From Pseudomonadota bacterium (GTDB lineage: Bacteria; Pseudomonadota; Gammaproteobacteria; Xanthomonadales; Xanthomonadaceae): a stretch of 13,933 bases of DNA. The DNA is taken from the NCBI GenBank assembly GCA_023444765.1, contig JAEXLY010000199.1, positions 1 to 13,933 on the forward strand, in the 5' to 3' direction. Each line of letters opens with the position of its first letter. Position 1 is the first letter of the stretch. A model generated the notes under the pieces. That model worked only from the letters and a program-made list of their open reading frames with translations. It was not told the DNA's origin and made no database searches. A program made the translations under genes and the position numbers. This document shows positions 1 to 6,795 of this stretch, piece after piece.

Positions 1-1116
1 GGCCAGGGCTGCATCGAAGGCCGCGCGCTGGGCCGCGTCGAGGTCGAGGTCCACCGCCACCCGCTCGAGTTCCTCCAGCAGGCCCGCGCTGCCACGGGCG
101 GCGGCGGCCGGCGCCGTCCCGGCCTCGCCCACGGGCTTGTAACGCAGCGCGGCGTTGGACACCTTCAGCACGTCGCGGCGGTTGCTGACCTCGATCTCGG
201 CGTTGACGGTCAGGCCGGGCAGCAGCGTGCCATCGGCATTGTCCACGCTCACGACCACCGGGTAGGTGACCACGTTGTTGGTGGTGGTGGCGGCCAGGCG
301 CACCTGGTCGACGACGCCGCGGAACTGGCGGTCGGGGAAGGCGTCGGCGGTGAAGGACACCGGCTGGCCCGGCTTGACCTGGCCGATGTCGGCCTCGTCC
401 ACGGCCAGTTCGATCTTCATCTTCGAAAGATCTTCGGCGATGGTGAACAGCTCCGGCGCCTGCAGGCTGGCTGCCACGGTCTGTCCGGGTTCGATCGTGC
501 GCGTGAGCACCACGCCGTCGACCGGCGAAGTGATCACCGTGCGCTCCAGGTTGACGCGGCTGGTTTCGGTGGAGGCCGTCTGCTGGCGGATCTGCGCCTG
601 GGTGGAGGCCACCTGCGCGCGCGCCTGGTCCAGCGCGGCGCGGGCGAGGTCGATGTCGGCCTGCGCAACCAGCCTCTGCGCGCCGAGGTCGGCCTTGCGC
701 CGGTAATCGAGTTCGGCATTGCGCAGGCTCGCCTGTGCCTGCGCCAGCGAGGCGCGCGCGCTCGCGATCTGCGCGGCACCCTGCTCGATCTGGGCTTCGT
801 AGGTGCGCGGGTCGATCCGCGCCAGCACGTCGCCCTGCCGGACCCGACTGTTGAAGTCGACCAGCACGTCGGTGACCTGGCCCGAGATCTGGCTGCCCAC
901 GGTCACGGTGGAGATCGCGCTCAGGGTGCCGGTCGCCGAGATCGCCACGCGGACGTCGCCCCGTTCCACCTGGACCGTGCGCCACGGCGAGTCGTCTCCG
1001 CCCCGGCTGGCGTCCTTCCACCACCACAGGGCGGCGGCAAGGAACGCCACCGCGACGGCGGCGGCCGCGACAGGACGGGGGAACGGCCACCGGCGGCGGG
1101 GCACGGGTTTGCTCAT
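1..1116 (-). CDS. MacA-like efflux periplasmic adaptor subunit (HlyD family), 3' end missing
   Basis: Periplasmic membrane-fusion subunit that would link an inner-membrane transporter (MacB-type ABC or RND) to an outer-membrane channel. 372 codons are visible and the gene continues past the left edge. Residues 14-33 form an N-terminal membrane anchor. A biotinyl-lipoyl half follows at about 75-103 (ISGQV...RQGDVLARIDP), then an Ala/Gln-rich helical hairpin at about 105-185, the second lipoyl half at 190-214 (SPVDGVV, EPGQTV), and a beta-barrel at about 230-312. The ATG at 1116 is preceded by a weak GGGATCC Shine-Dalgarno, with an in-frame stop upstream. From about residue 343 there is a helical C-terminal stretch containing LDLDAAQRAAFDAAL, which is not part of the core adaptor fold. 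The gene lies 80 bp downstream of a histidine kinase on the same strand, so it is probably regulated by that two-component pair. MacA is the closest family in domain order, but the transporter partner is not visible, so a generic RND/HlyD adaptor remains possible. Confidence 0.88.
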   Translation of the reverse strand, partial: MSKPVPRRRWPFPRPVAAAAVAVAFLAAALWWWKDASRGGDDSPWRTVQVERGDVRVAISATGTLSAISTVTVGSQISGQVTDVLVDFNSRVRQGDVLARIDPRTYEAQIEQGAAQIASARASLAQAQASLRNAELDYRRKADLGAQRLVAQADIDLARAALDQARAQVASTQAQIRQQTASTETSRVNLERTVITSPVDGVVLTRTIEPGQTVAASLQAPELFTIAEDLSKMKIELAVDEADIGQVKPGQPVSFTADAFPDRQFRGVVDQVRLAATTTNNVVTYPVVVSVDNADGTLLPGLTVNAEIEVSNRRDVLKVSNAALRYKPVGEAGTAPAAAARGSAGLLEELERVAVDLDLDAAQRAAFDAALA

Positions 1117-1196
1117 GCGAAGGATCCCGGGAACAGTCGTCGATACCGGCTAACGCACCGCCCCGGGCCCGGTTGACAGCGCCGCGGGACGCGGAC

Positions 1197-2483
1197 TCAC
1201 GATGGCCCGATCGGCGTGAAGCGCAGCGTGGCGACCGTTCCCTGGTGCTCGACGCTGTCGAGCCGGAGCTGCCAGCCGAAACGGCGGACCAGGCGGTAGG
1301 CGATGGTCAGGCCGAACCCCTTGCCCAGCGGGCTGAAGGCATCGGCGCGGAAGAACGGGTCGTAGACGTGCTGCAGGGTCTCGGCCGACATGCCGATGCC
1401 GCTGTCGCGGACCACTACCGCGTCGGCCTCGATGCGGACCTCGACGCTGCCCTGCTCGGTGAAGTTGCAGGCGTTCTGGATCAGGTTGCGCACGACCATT
1501 GCCAGCACCCCCGGGGGCGCGAACAGCCTCGGCCTGGCATCGGCCGACAGGTGCAGTTCGACCGGCTTGCCGATCAGCGAAGGCCGCGCCTTCTCCACCT
1601 CTTCCAGCACCACCTCGCACACGTCGAGCTCCTCGCTCACCGGTGCCACGCCACTTTCGCGCGCGAGTACGAGGAAGGCATCGATCACCGCTTCCATGTC
1701 CCGGGCCGCGCGCTGGATGCGTTCCAGGGGACGAAGGGAGTGCGGCGGCAGGGCCGGGTCGGCCAGCATCATGTCGCTGGCCACCCGGATGACCGTCAGC
1801 GGCGTGCGCAGCTCATGGCTGGCGTCGCGGGTGAAGTCGCGCTCGCGCTGCACGAACTCGGCCACGCGCGCAGCCAGACCGTGCAGGGCCTGGGACAGGG
1901 CCTGGACCTCGCGGCTGGGCTCCTCCACGAAACCCGGGATCGCCGGCATGCCGAGGTCGCCATCGCCGGGATCCCAGCGCGCCACCTCTTCGGCCAGCCG
2001 GTTCACGGGCAGCACCATCCCCCGCGACTTGCGATAGGTGAGCGCGGTGATCGCCAGCGCGGCCAGCAGCCCCAGCACGATCATCACCGCGGCCGACGTC
2101 CACATCAGCCGGTCCACCGCATGAGTCCGCAGCACCAGGTACAGGACACCTTCGGGCCTGCGCTGCACCAGCACCGCCTTGTGCGAGCGATAGACGAAGT
2201 TCACGCCCTCCGGAAGCGACTCCACGTAGGGCGGGATGGCCTCGTCTTCCGGGGCGGTGCGGAAGTAACCCTGCAGCGTGCCGGTGGACGGCAGGTGCGT
2301 CCCTTGCGGCGACGACGCCTGCCTCGCCCAGAACGCGTCCGCCTCGACCGTCAGCCGCTGGCGCACCAGCGCATCGCGCGTGAGCAGGGTGAGCATGCTC
2401 ACGCCGAACACCACCGCCAGGGCCAGCAACAGGCCCTGCGTGACGAACGCGTAGCGGATCTTGCGGGGTAACCCCTGTGGCAT
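1197..2483 (-). CDS. Membrane sensor histidine kinase (EnvZ/PhoQ type)
   Basis: 428-residue inner-membrane sensor kinase that would phosphorylate the response regulator encoded just upstream. Transmembrane helix 1 is at about 12-34 and helix 2 at about 127-150. Between them is a periplasmic domain of only about 90 residues, with no recognised ligand fold. A HAMP-like segment spans about 150-212. The H-box is FTRDASHELRTPL with phospho-acceptor His223. The ATP-binding domain shows the N-box NLIQNACNF (333-341), G1 box DSGIGM (360-365), F-box-like YDPFF (374-378) and G2 box KGFGLTI (388-394), so the kinase looks catalytically complete. The ATG lies 18 bp after the regulator stop. A GGAAG ribosome-binding site sits 6 nt before it and partly overlaps a hairpin. 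The signal sensed cannot be read from the sequence. The downstream adaptor suggests envelope stress or a toxic compound, which is inference. Confidence 0.93.
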   Translation of the reverse strand: MPQGLPRKIRYAFVTQGLLLALAVVFGVSMLTLLTRDALVRQRLTVEADAFWARQASSPQGTHLPSTGTLQGYFRTAPEDEAIPPYVESLPEGVNFVYRSHKAVLVQRRPEGVLYLVLRTHAVDRLMWTSAAVMIVLGLLAALAITALTYRKSRGMVLPVNRLAEEVARWDPGDGDLGMPAIPGFVEEPSREVQALSQALHGLAARVAEFVQRERDFTRDASHELRTPLTVIRVASDMMLADPALPPHSLRPLERIQRAARDMEAVIDAFLVLARESGVAPVSEELDVCEVVLEEVEKARPSLIGKPVELHLSADARPRLFAPPGVLAMVVRNLIQNACNFTEQGSVEVRIEADAVVVRDSGIGMSAETLQHVYDPFFRADAFSPLGKGFGLTIAYRLVRRFGWQLRLDSVEHQGTVATLRFTPIGPS

Positions 2484-2492
2484 TGCGCGCTT

Positions 2493-2501
2493 CCGCCTGG
2501 A

Positions 2502-2509
<8 letters not shown>
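2493..2509 (-). promoter_or_regulatory. Hairpin over regulator stop codon and kinase ribosome-binding site
   Basis: On the minus strand CCGCCTG-ATC-CAGGCGG forms a perfect 7-bp stem with a 3-nt loop. The response regulator TGA stop overlaps the left arm and loop. The right arm contributes the first bases of the GGAAG Shine-Dalgarno of the kinase. This geometry fits translational coupling, with ribosomes finishing the regulator opening the kinase start. The hairpin is seen directly; the function is inferred. Confidence 0.4.
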
Positions 2510-3215
<706 letters not shown>

Positions 3216-3323
3216 GTTTGCTTCCTCGAAGGGGTCTTCAGCTTTGTGAAGGGTGCCAGCGAGGCTGTACAAGCGCCGTGAAGAACCCGAATCTTTTGCG
3301 CGCCCGTTCCCCGGAACCCCCTC
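3216..3323. promoter_or_regulatory. Divergent intergenic region with candidate operator
   Basis: This 108-bp spacer between the divergent response regulator and the DUF486 gene must hold at least the regulator operon promoter. It contains an inverted repeat CTTCA-N6-TGAAG at 3236-3251. The right half-site, in the form GTGAAG, recurs at 3278-3283, about three helical turns away. Either could be an autoregulatory site for the OmpR-type regulator. I see no convincing -35/-10 pair, so this is a candidate only. Confidence 0.3.
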
Positions 3324-3668
3324 ATGCCACCGTTCGACCGCCTCGTCCCGATCCTGCTCCTGCTCGGGTCCAACATCTTCATGACCTTCGCCTGGTATGG
3401 GCACCTGAAGTACAAGTCGGCGCCGCTCCTGCCCGTGATTCTGGTGAGCTGGGCCATCGCCTTTTTCGAGTACTGCCTGATGGTGCCCGCCAACCGCTGG
3501 GGCTCGGCCTTCTACTCGGCGCCACAGCTCAAGGGCATGCAGGAGGTGATCACCCTGCTGGTGTTCGCCGGATTCTCGGCCTTGTACCTGGGCCAGCCAC
3601 TGAAATGGAACCACTGGGCCGGCTTCGGCCTGATCGTGGTCGCGGCCTGGCTGATCTTCATGGACTGA
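3324..3668 (+). CDS. DUF486 family small membrane protein (DMT-superfamily-like)
   Basis: 114-residue integral inner-membrane protein with four predicted helices at about 7-28, 34-55, 72-90 and 97-113. Conserved-looking family features are SNIFMTFAWYGHLK in helix 1, the AFFEYC..VPANRWG segment in helix 2 and the QLKGMQEVITL loop. DUF486 proteins have the four-helix length and layout of small drug/metabolite transporter proteins, but I know of no established substrate. The ATG at 3324 directly begins the first helix. The upstream Shine-Dalgarno is poor (CCGGAA at best). The gene stands alone, divergent from the two-component operon, and converges with the Mpo1-like gene across 19 bp. Family assignment is confident; function is unknown. 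Confidence 0.85.
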   Translation: MPPFDRLVPILLLLGSNIFMTFAWYGHLKYKSAPLLPVILVSWAIAFFEYCLMVPANRWGSAFYSAPQLKGMQEVITLLVFAGFSALYLGQPLKWNHWAGFGLIVVAAWLIFMD

Positions 3669-3689
3669 GCCGCAGGCCTGTCGCCGGCT
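3668..3689. terminator. Possible bidirectional hairpin between convergent genes
   Basis: AGCCG at 3668-3672 pairs with CGGCT at 3685-3689, and the loop contains the palindrome CAGGCCTG. The structure fills the 19-bp gap between the convergent DUF486 and Mpo1-like stop codons. There is no T-tract on either strand, so intrinsic termination is uncertain. Confidence 0.25.
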
Positions 3690-3990
3690 AGAACCGGATC
3701 CTGCCGGTGACGATGTCCTTGAACATCACCCAGTCGCCTGCGAAGGAATAGAACGGGTGGCGGAAGGTGGCGGGGCGGTTCTTCTCGAAGAAGAGGTGCC
3801 CCACCCAGGCGAAGGCGTAGCCGCAGACCAGTGCTGCCAGCAACCACCACGGATTGCGCGTGGCGATCGCCGTGGCCACCAGCACCAGCGCGCCGCAGCT
3901 GCCGATGAAGTGCAGCCGGCGCGAGGTGCGGTTGGCGTGTTCGGCCAGGTAGAACGGATAGAACTCGCGGAAACTGGCGAAGCGGCGCAT
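3688..3990 (-). CDS. Mpo1-like / DUF962 family membrane protein
   Basis: 100-residue small membrane protein of the DUF962 (Mpo1-like, YGL010w-like) family. The yeast member Mpo1 is an iron-dependent dioxygenase acting on 2-hydroxy fatty acids, but the bacterial substrate is not known. Visible family features are the EHANRTSRRLHFIG motif (His18, His27), a hydrophobic pair of helices at about 30-66, GHLFFEKNRPATFRHP with His65 and His78, and the C-terminal segment FAGDWVMFKDI. The four histidines that could bind metal are all present. The ATG at 3990 is chosen over an upstream in-frame ATG because a perfect GGAGGA lies 5 nt before it and the family begins with this sequence. The stop of the YnfA-family gene lies 13 bp upstream, so the two are probably cotranscribed and coupled. 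Confidence 0.85.
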   Translation of the reverse strand: MRRFASFREFYPFYLAEHANRTSRRLHFIGSCGALVLVATAIATRNPWWLLAALVCGYAFAWVGHLFFEKNRPATFRHPFYSFAGDWVMFKDIVTGRIRF

Positions 3991-3995
3991 CGGCG

Positions 3996-4001
3996 TCCTC
4001 C
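3996..4001 (-). promoter_or_regulatory. Strong Shine-Dalgarno for the Mpo1-like gene
   Basis: GGAGGA on the minus strand, 5 nt before the ATG at 3990, just past the stop of the preceding YnfA-family gene. It decides the start: the upstream in-frame ATG at 4062 lies inside the YnfA-family gene and would add 24 residues unlike the family. Confidence 0.75.
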
Positions 4002-4003
4002 GG

Positions 4004-4327
4004 TCACGCGGGCCTGGGGGAAAACATGATGACCGCCATGCCCAGCAGGCACAACGCCGCACCCAGCAGGTCCCAGCGGGTGGGCTTGACCGCGTCCACC
4101 CACCACAGCCAGCACAGTGCCACGCTCACGTAGACACCGCCATAGGCCGCATAGACGCGCCCGGACGCGGTCGGGTGCAGGCTGAGCAACCAGACGAACA
4201 GCGCCAGGCTGGCAGCTGCCGGCAGCAGCAGCCAGGAGCTGCCGCCCCTGCGCAGCCAGAGCCACGGCAGGTAGCAACCGGCGATCTCGGCCACGGCGGT
4301 CGCGACGAACAGCAGCAGTGTCTTCAT
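4004..4327 (-). CDS. YnfA family (UPF0060) small inner-membrane protein
   Basis: 107-residue four-helix membrane protein matching the length and pattern of the YnfA/UPF0060 family (E. coli YnfA is 108 residues). Helices lie at about 3-22, 30-50, 58-78 and 85-103. Recognisable family signatures are the AEIAGCYLPWLWLR stretch in helix 1 and the loop with GRVYAAYGGVYV. YnfA resembles small-multidrug-resistance transporters, and some homologues are reported to contribute to drug efflux. Its role here is unproven. The ATG at 4327 has GGGGAC upstream as Shine-Dalgarno. It lies 60 bp downstream of mazG, separated by a GC-rich hairpin, and 13 bp upstream of the Mpo1-like gene. Confidence 0.9.
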   Translation of the reverse strand: MKTLLLFVATAVAEIAGCYLPWLWLRRGGSSWLLLPAAASLALFVWLLSLHPTASGRVYAAYGGVYVSVALCWLWWVDAVKPTRWDLLGAALCLLGMAVIMFSPRPA

Positions 4328-4337
4328 CGCATGTCCC

Positions 4338-4361
4338 CGGCCGGCGTGGCATGCCCGGCCG
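4338..4361 (-). terminator. GC-rich hairpin between mazG and the YnfA-family gene
   Basis: CGGCCGG at 4338-4344 pairs perfectly with CCGGCCG at 4355-4361 around a 10-nt loop. On the transcribed minus strand it follows the mazG stop by 26 nt and ends just before the Shine-Dalgarno of the next gene. No T-run follows, so it could be a weak terminator, an RNA-stability stem or a structure affecting the next ribosome-binding site. Confidence 0.3.
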
Positions 4362-4387
4362 TGGTGACGGAGTGGTCGCGGGCCATC

Positions 4388-5209
4388 TCAGCGCGCTTCG
4401 GCCTTGACCCGCGCCCAATACGCTTCCTGCTCCTGCAGCGACAGCGCTTCCAGCGGCCGGCCGTCGGCCGACGCCAGCGACTCCATCCGGCGGAAGCGCC
4501 GCTCGAACTTCAGGTTCGCCCGGCGCAGTGCCGATCCCACGTCCACCCGTGCATGGCGGGCCAGGTTCGCGGCGACGAACAGCAGGTCCCCGATCTCCTC
4601 CTCCAGCCGCGCCTGCGCGCCGGCATCGTGCGGATCGGCCGCCACGCACGCCAGTTCGGCCCGCACTTCATCGATTTCCTCGTGCAGCTTGTCGATCACC
4701 GGCGCTGGGCCTGGCCAGTCGAAGCCGGTGCGCGCGGCCCGGTTCTGCAGCTTCACCGCACGCTGCCATTCGGGCAGGCCGCGCGGGACGCCGGCGAGTG
4801 CGGAGGTGTCCTGGTCGCCGGCAGCCTCGCGTTCGGCGCGCTTGATGCGCTCCCAGTTCGCCGTCTGCGCCTGCGCGTCGCCCACCTGGGCGGAACCGAA
4901 GACGTGGGGATGCCGCCGGACCATCTTGTCGCAGATCGACGCCACCACCTCGCCGAAATCGAACGCGCCCTGCTCCTCGGCCATGCGCGCATGGAACACC
5001 ACCTGCAGCAGCAGGTCGCCCAGTTCATCCTTCAGCGCGGCCAGGTCGCCGCGGTCGATCGCATCGGCGACCTCGTAGGCTTCCTCCACGGTATACGGGG
5101 CGATGGTCGAGAAATCCTGTTCCAGATCCCAGGGGCAGCCGTCCTGCGGATCGCGCAGGCGGGCCATGATCGCGACCAGCGCCTGGATGTCGCGCTGCGG
5201 ACTGTTCAA
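4388..5209 (-). CDS. mazG: Nucleoside triphosphate pyrophosphohydrolase MazG
   Basis: 273-residue cytosolic enzyme that hydrolyses (d)NTPs to the monophosphate and pyrophosphate, with roles in nucleotide-pool cleaning and in lowering ppGpp in E. coli. Both tandem MazG domains are visible. In domain 1, GCPWD at 24-28 is followed by EEAYE (Glu42, Glu43, Glu46) and KDELGD (Glu62, Asp65). In domain 2, HEEIDE (Glu177, Glu178, Glu181) is followed by EEEIGD (Glu205, Asp208). Length fits the family (E. coli 263). I place the start at a TTG because AGGAG lies exactly 6 nt before it and the protein then begins MNSPQRDIQALVAIMARLRD, as expected. The frame is open further upstream, but with non-family sequence. 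An ATG 4 nt upstream is out of frame. The gene lies 142 bp downstream of cysQ. Confidence 0.95.
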   Translation of the reverse strand: MNSPQRDIQALVAIMARLRDPQDGCPWDLEQDFSTIAPYTVEEAYEVADAIDRGDLAALKDELGDLLLQVVFHARMAEEQGAFDFGEVVASICDKMVRRHPHVFGSAQVGDAQAQTANWERIKRAEREAAGDQDTSALAGVPRGLPEWQRAVKLQNRAARTGFDWPGPAPVIDKLHEEIDEVRAELACVAADPHDAGAQARLEEEIGDLLFVAANLARHARVDVGSALRRANLKFERRFRRMESLASADGRPLEALSLQEQEAYWARVKAEAR

Positions 5210-5215
5210 ACATCG

Positions 5216-5220
5216 CTCCT
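5216..5220 (-). promoter_or_regulatory. Shine-Dalgarno that fixes the mazG TTG start
   Basis: AGGAG on the minus strand, 6 nt before the TTG at 5209. A nearer ATG at 5213 lies only 2 nt from it and opens a different frame of 62 codons with no MazG similarity, so the TTG is the coding start. Confidence 0.7.
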
Positions 5221-5248
5221 GCAGTTCATGAGAAGTCCGGCGCTCCCG

Positions 5249-5265
5249 TCGCCCGCGCGGGGCGA
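5249..5265. repeat. Small palindrome resembling a decayed REP-type intergenic element
   Basis: TCGCCC-GCGCG-GGGCGA is a perfect 6-bp inverted repeat followed by AGGCGACCGGGGGG, in the 142-bp spacer between cysQ and mazG. The flavour is that of the scattered GC-rich palindromes found between genes in many gammaproteobacteria. Only one copy is in the window, so repeat status is inferred. Confidence 0.3.
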
Positions 5266-5351
5266 AGGCGACCGGGGGGCACCGCCGCTGCCGCCAGCCA
5301 TCCCGCTTCCGGCCATCGTCCGTGCGGACCGGCGTCATGTCCGTGGATCGT

Positions 5352-6167
5352 CTACAGCTCTACCCACGACCGCCAGGGCAGCGCCGGGTCGCCCAAGGCG
5401 ATGAAATCGCCATTGAGCAGGGTTTCGCGCTGGTTGTAGCGGAACGGCCTGCCCAGCGGGTCGACCAGCAGGCCGCCGGCGGCCTCCAGGATGGCCTGCC
5501 CGGCGCCGGTGTCCCATTCGCTGGTGGGCCCGAAGCGCGGGTAGACGTCCATCGCGCCTTCGGCCAGACGGCAGAACTTGAGCGAGGACCCCAGGCCCAC
5601 CGGCTGGACCTCGCCCATCCGCGCCATCAGCGCTTCGGTCCGCGCATCGCGGTGGGAACGGCTGGCGGCCACGTGCAGCGGCGCCACCGCGGGAGCGCGC
5701 ACGCGCAGCCGGCGCTCGCCGTCCTCGTCCCTCCGGAACGCGCCCTGCCCCGGCATACCGTGCCAGAGGACACCGGTGACCGGCGCCTGGATCACGCCGA
5801 ACACGGACACGCCGCGATCGATGAGGGCGATGTTCACCGTGAACTCGCCGTTGCGCTTGACGAACTCGCGCGTGCCATCCAGCGGATCGACCAGCCACAA
5901 CCGGTCCCAGCCGCGGCGCGTGGCCGCATCCACCAGGTGCGCCGATTCTTCGGAGAGCACCGGGATGCCGGGCGTCAGCCGCGCCAGCCCGTCGACGATG
6001 CAGTGATGCGCGGCAAGGTCGGCCTGGGTCAGCGGGCTGGCGTCGGCCTTGTGGGTGACGTCGAAACCATCGCGGTAGATGTCGATGATGGCGGCTGCGG
6101 CGTCGCGTGCGATGGCGATCACGCCCTCGCGCACGACCTCGGAGACCGCAGCTCCCGACTCAGGCAC
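5352..6167 (-). CDS. cysQ: 3'(2'),5'-bisphosphate nucleotidase CysQ
   Basis: 271-residue inositol-monophosphatase-fold enzyme that converts 3'-phosphoadenosine 5'-phosphate to AMP, clearing the by-product of sulfate assimilation. Metal-site motifs are intact: LSEES (Glu73, Glu74), DPLDGT (Asp94, Asp97, Thr99) and WDTGAG (Asp219). Also visible are the KRNGEFTVNIALI strand and the conserved GSSLKFCRLAEG segment that separates CysQ from SuhB-type phosphatases. The start used is the GTG at 6167, which overlaps the nudE stop region by 8 bp and has GAGGCAGGG upstream. An internal GTG at codon 12 or 13 could be the true start, since family members often begin close to REGVIAIARDA. Coupling with nudE suggests cotranscription of two enzymes acting on adenine nucleotide derivatives. 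Confidence 0.94.
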   Translation of the reverse strand: MPESGAAVSEVVREGVIAIARDAAAAIIDIYRDGFDVTHKADASPLTQADLAAHHCIVDGLARLTPGIPVLSEESAHLVDAATRRGWDRLWLVDPLDGTREFVKRNGEFTVNIALIDRGVSVFGVIQAPVTGVLWHGMPGQGAFRRDEDGERRLRVRAPAVAPLHVAASRSHRDARTEALMARMGEVQPVGLGSSLKFCRLAEGAMDVYPRFGPTSEWDTGAGQAILEAAGGLLVDPLGRPFRYNQRETLLNGDFIALGDPALPWRSWVEL

Positions 6168-6714
6168 GGCCGCCCTGCCTCAGGTAGTAATAGGCGGCGA
6201 ACAGCGCGGCGATCGAGCGCCCTTCGGAGAAGTCCTCGCGCAGGGCCAGTTCGCCCAGCGCGTCGAAGCGCCACGGCACCACCTCCAGTTCCTCCGGCTC
6301 GTCGCCCGGCAAGCGCTCCGGATACAGGTCCCGCGCCAGCACCACGGTGGTTTCGTGGCTCATGTACACCGGCGCGAGGCTCAGGGTACGCACCACGTCC
6401 AGGCGGCGCGCGCCGTAGCCGGCTTCTTCCTTGAGTTCGCGGTCGGCCGCCTGCAGCGGCGTCTCGCCGGCATCGATGCGGCCCTTGACCAGCCCCAGCT
6501 CGTAGCGGTGCAGCCCGGCGGCGTACTCGCGCACCAGCAGCACGGTGTCGTCGTCGAGCAGCGGCACCACCGCCACTGCGCCATGGCCACGTCCACGCAG
6601 CCGCTCGAACTGGCGGCGCTCGCCGTTGCTGAACTCGAGGTCCAGCCGCTCGAGCCGGTAAGGGCCTGCGTCGTGCTCGGTCACGCCGTGGATGGGCGGC
6701 AGGCGGCGGCTCAT
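6160..6714 (-). CDS. nudE: ADP compounds hydrolase NudE (Nudix)
   Basis: 184-residue Nudix hydrolase of the NudE type, which cleaves ADP-ribose, NADH and AppA-like compounds to AMP plus the partner phosphate (E. coli NudE 186 residues). The Nudix box is complete: Gly78, x5, Glu84, x7, Arg92-Glu93, then Glu96-Glu97 and Gly99. Other family features are the N-terminal FSNGERRQFERL segment, VREYAAGLHRYELGLVKGRID and the ELEVVPW strand. The ATG at 6714 gives the usual length. Its Shine-Dalgarno (GGGTGCGG) is weak. The same frame is open far upstream on this strand, but that extension lies antisense to bioA and is not coding. The gene is divergent from bioA over 53 bp and overlaps cysQ by 8 bp. Confidence 0.94.
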   Translation of the reverse strand: MSRRLPPIHGVTEHDAGPYRLERLDLEFSNGERRQFERLRGRGHGAVAVVPLLDDDTVLLVREYAAGLHRYELGLVKGRIDAGETPLQAADRELKEEAGYGARRLDVVRTLSLAPVYMSHETTVVLARDLYPERLPGDEPEELEVVPWRFDALGELALREDFSEGRSIAALFAAYYYLRQGGRA

Positions 6715-6749
6715 GGCGCCGCACCCGACGGGCCCGATGCGGACGGTCC

Positions 6750-6795
6750 AGGAGCGATAATGGAGGCATGTCGAATCACGATGGCCCCATTCTAG
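6750..6795 (+). promoter_or_regulatory. bioA start region: -10-like box, competing Shine-Dalgarno and 11-codon overlapping ORF
   Basis: AGGAG at 6750-6754 lies 5 nt before an ATG at 6760, which opens an 11-codon frame (MEACRITMAPF) ending TAG at 6793-6795, overlapping the bioA start. GATAAT at 6756-6761 matches a sigma70 -10 box. If used, transcription would begin at about 6768, the A of the bioA ATG, giving a leaderless mRNA. GGAGG at 6762-6766 is only 1 nt from the bioA ATG, too close for good initiation. The elements are seen directly; which one operates is unknown. Confidence 0.35.
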
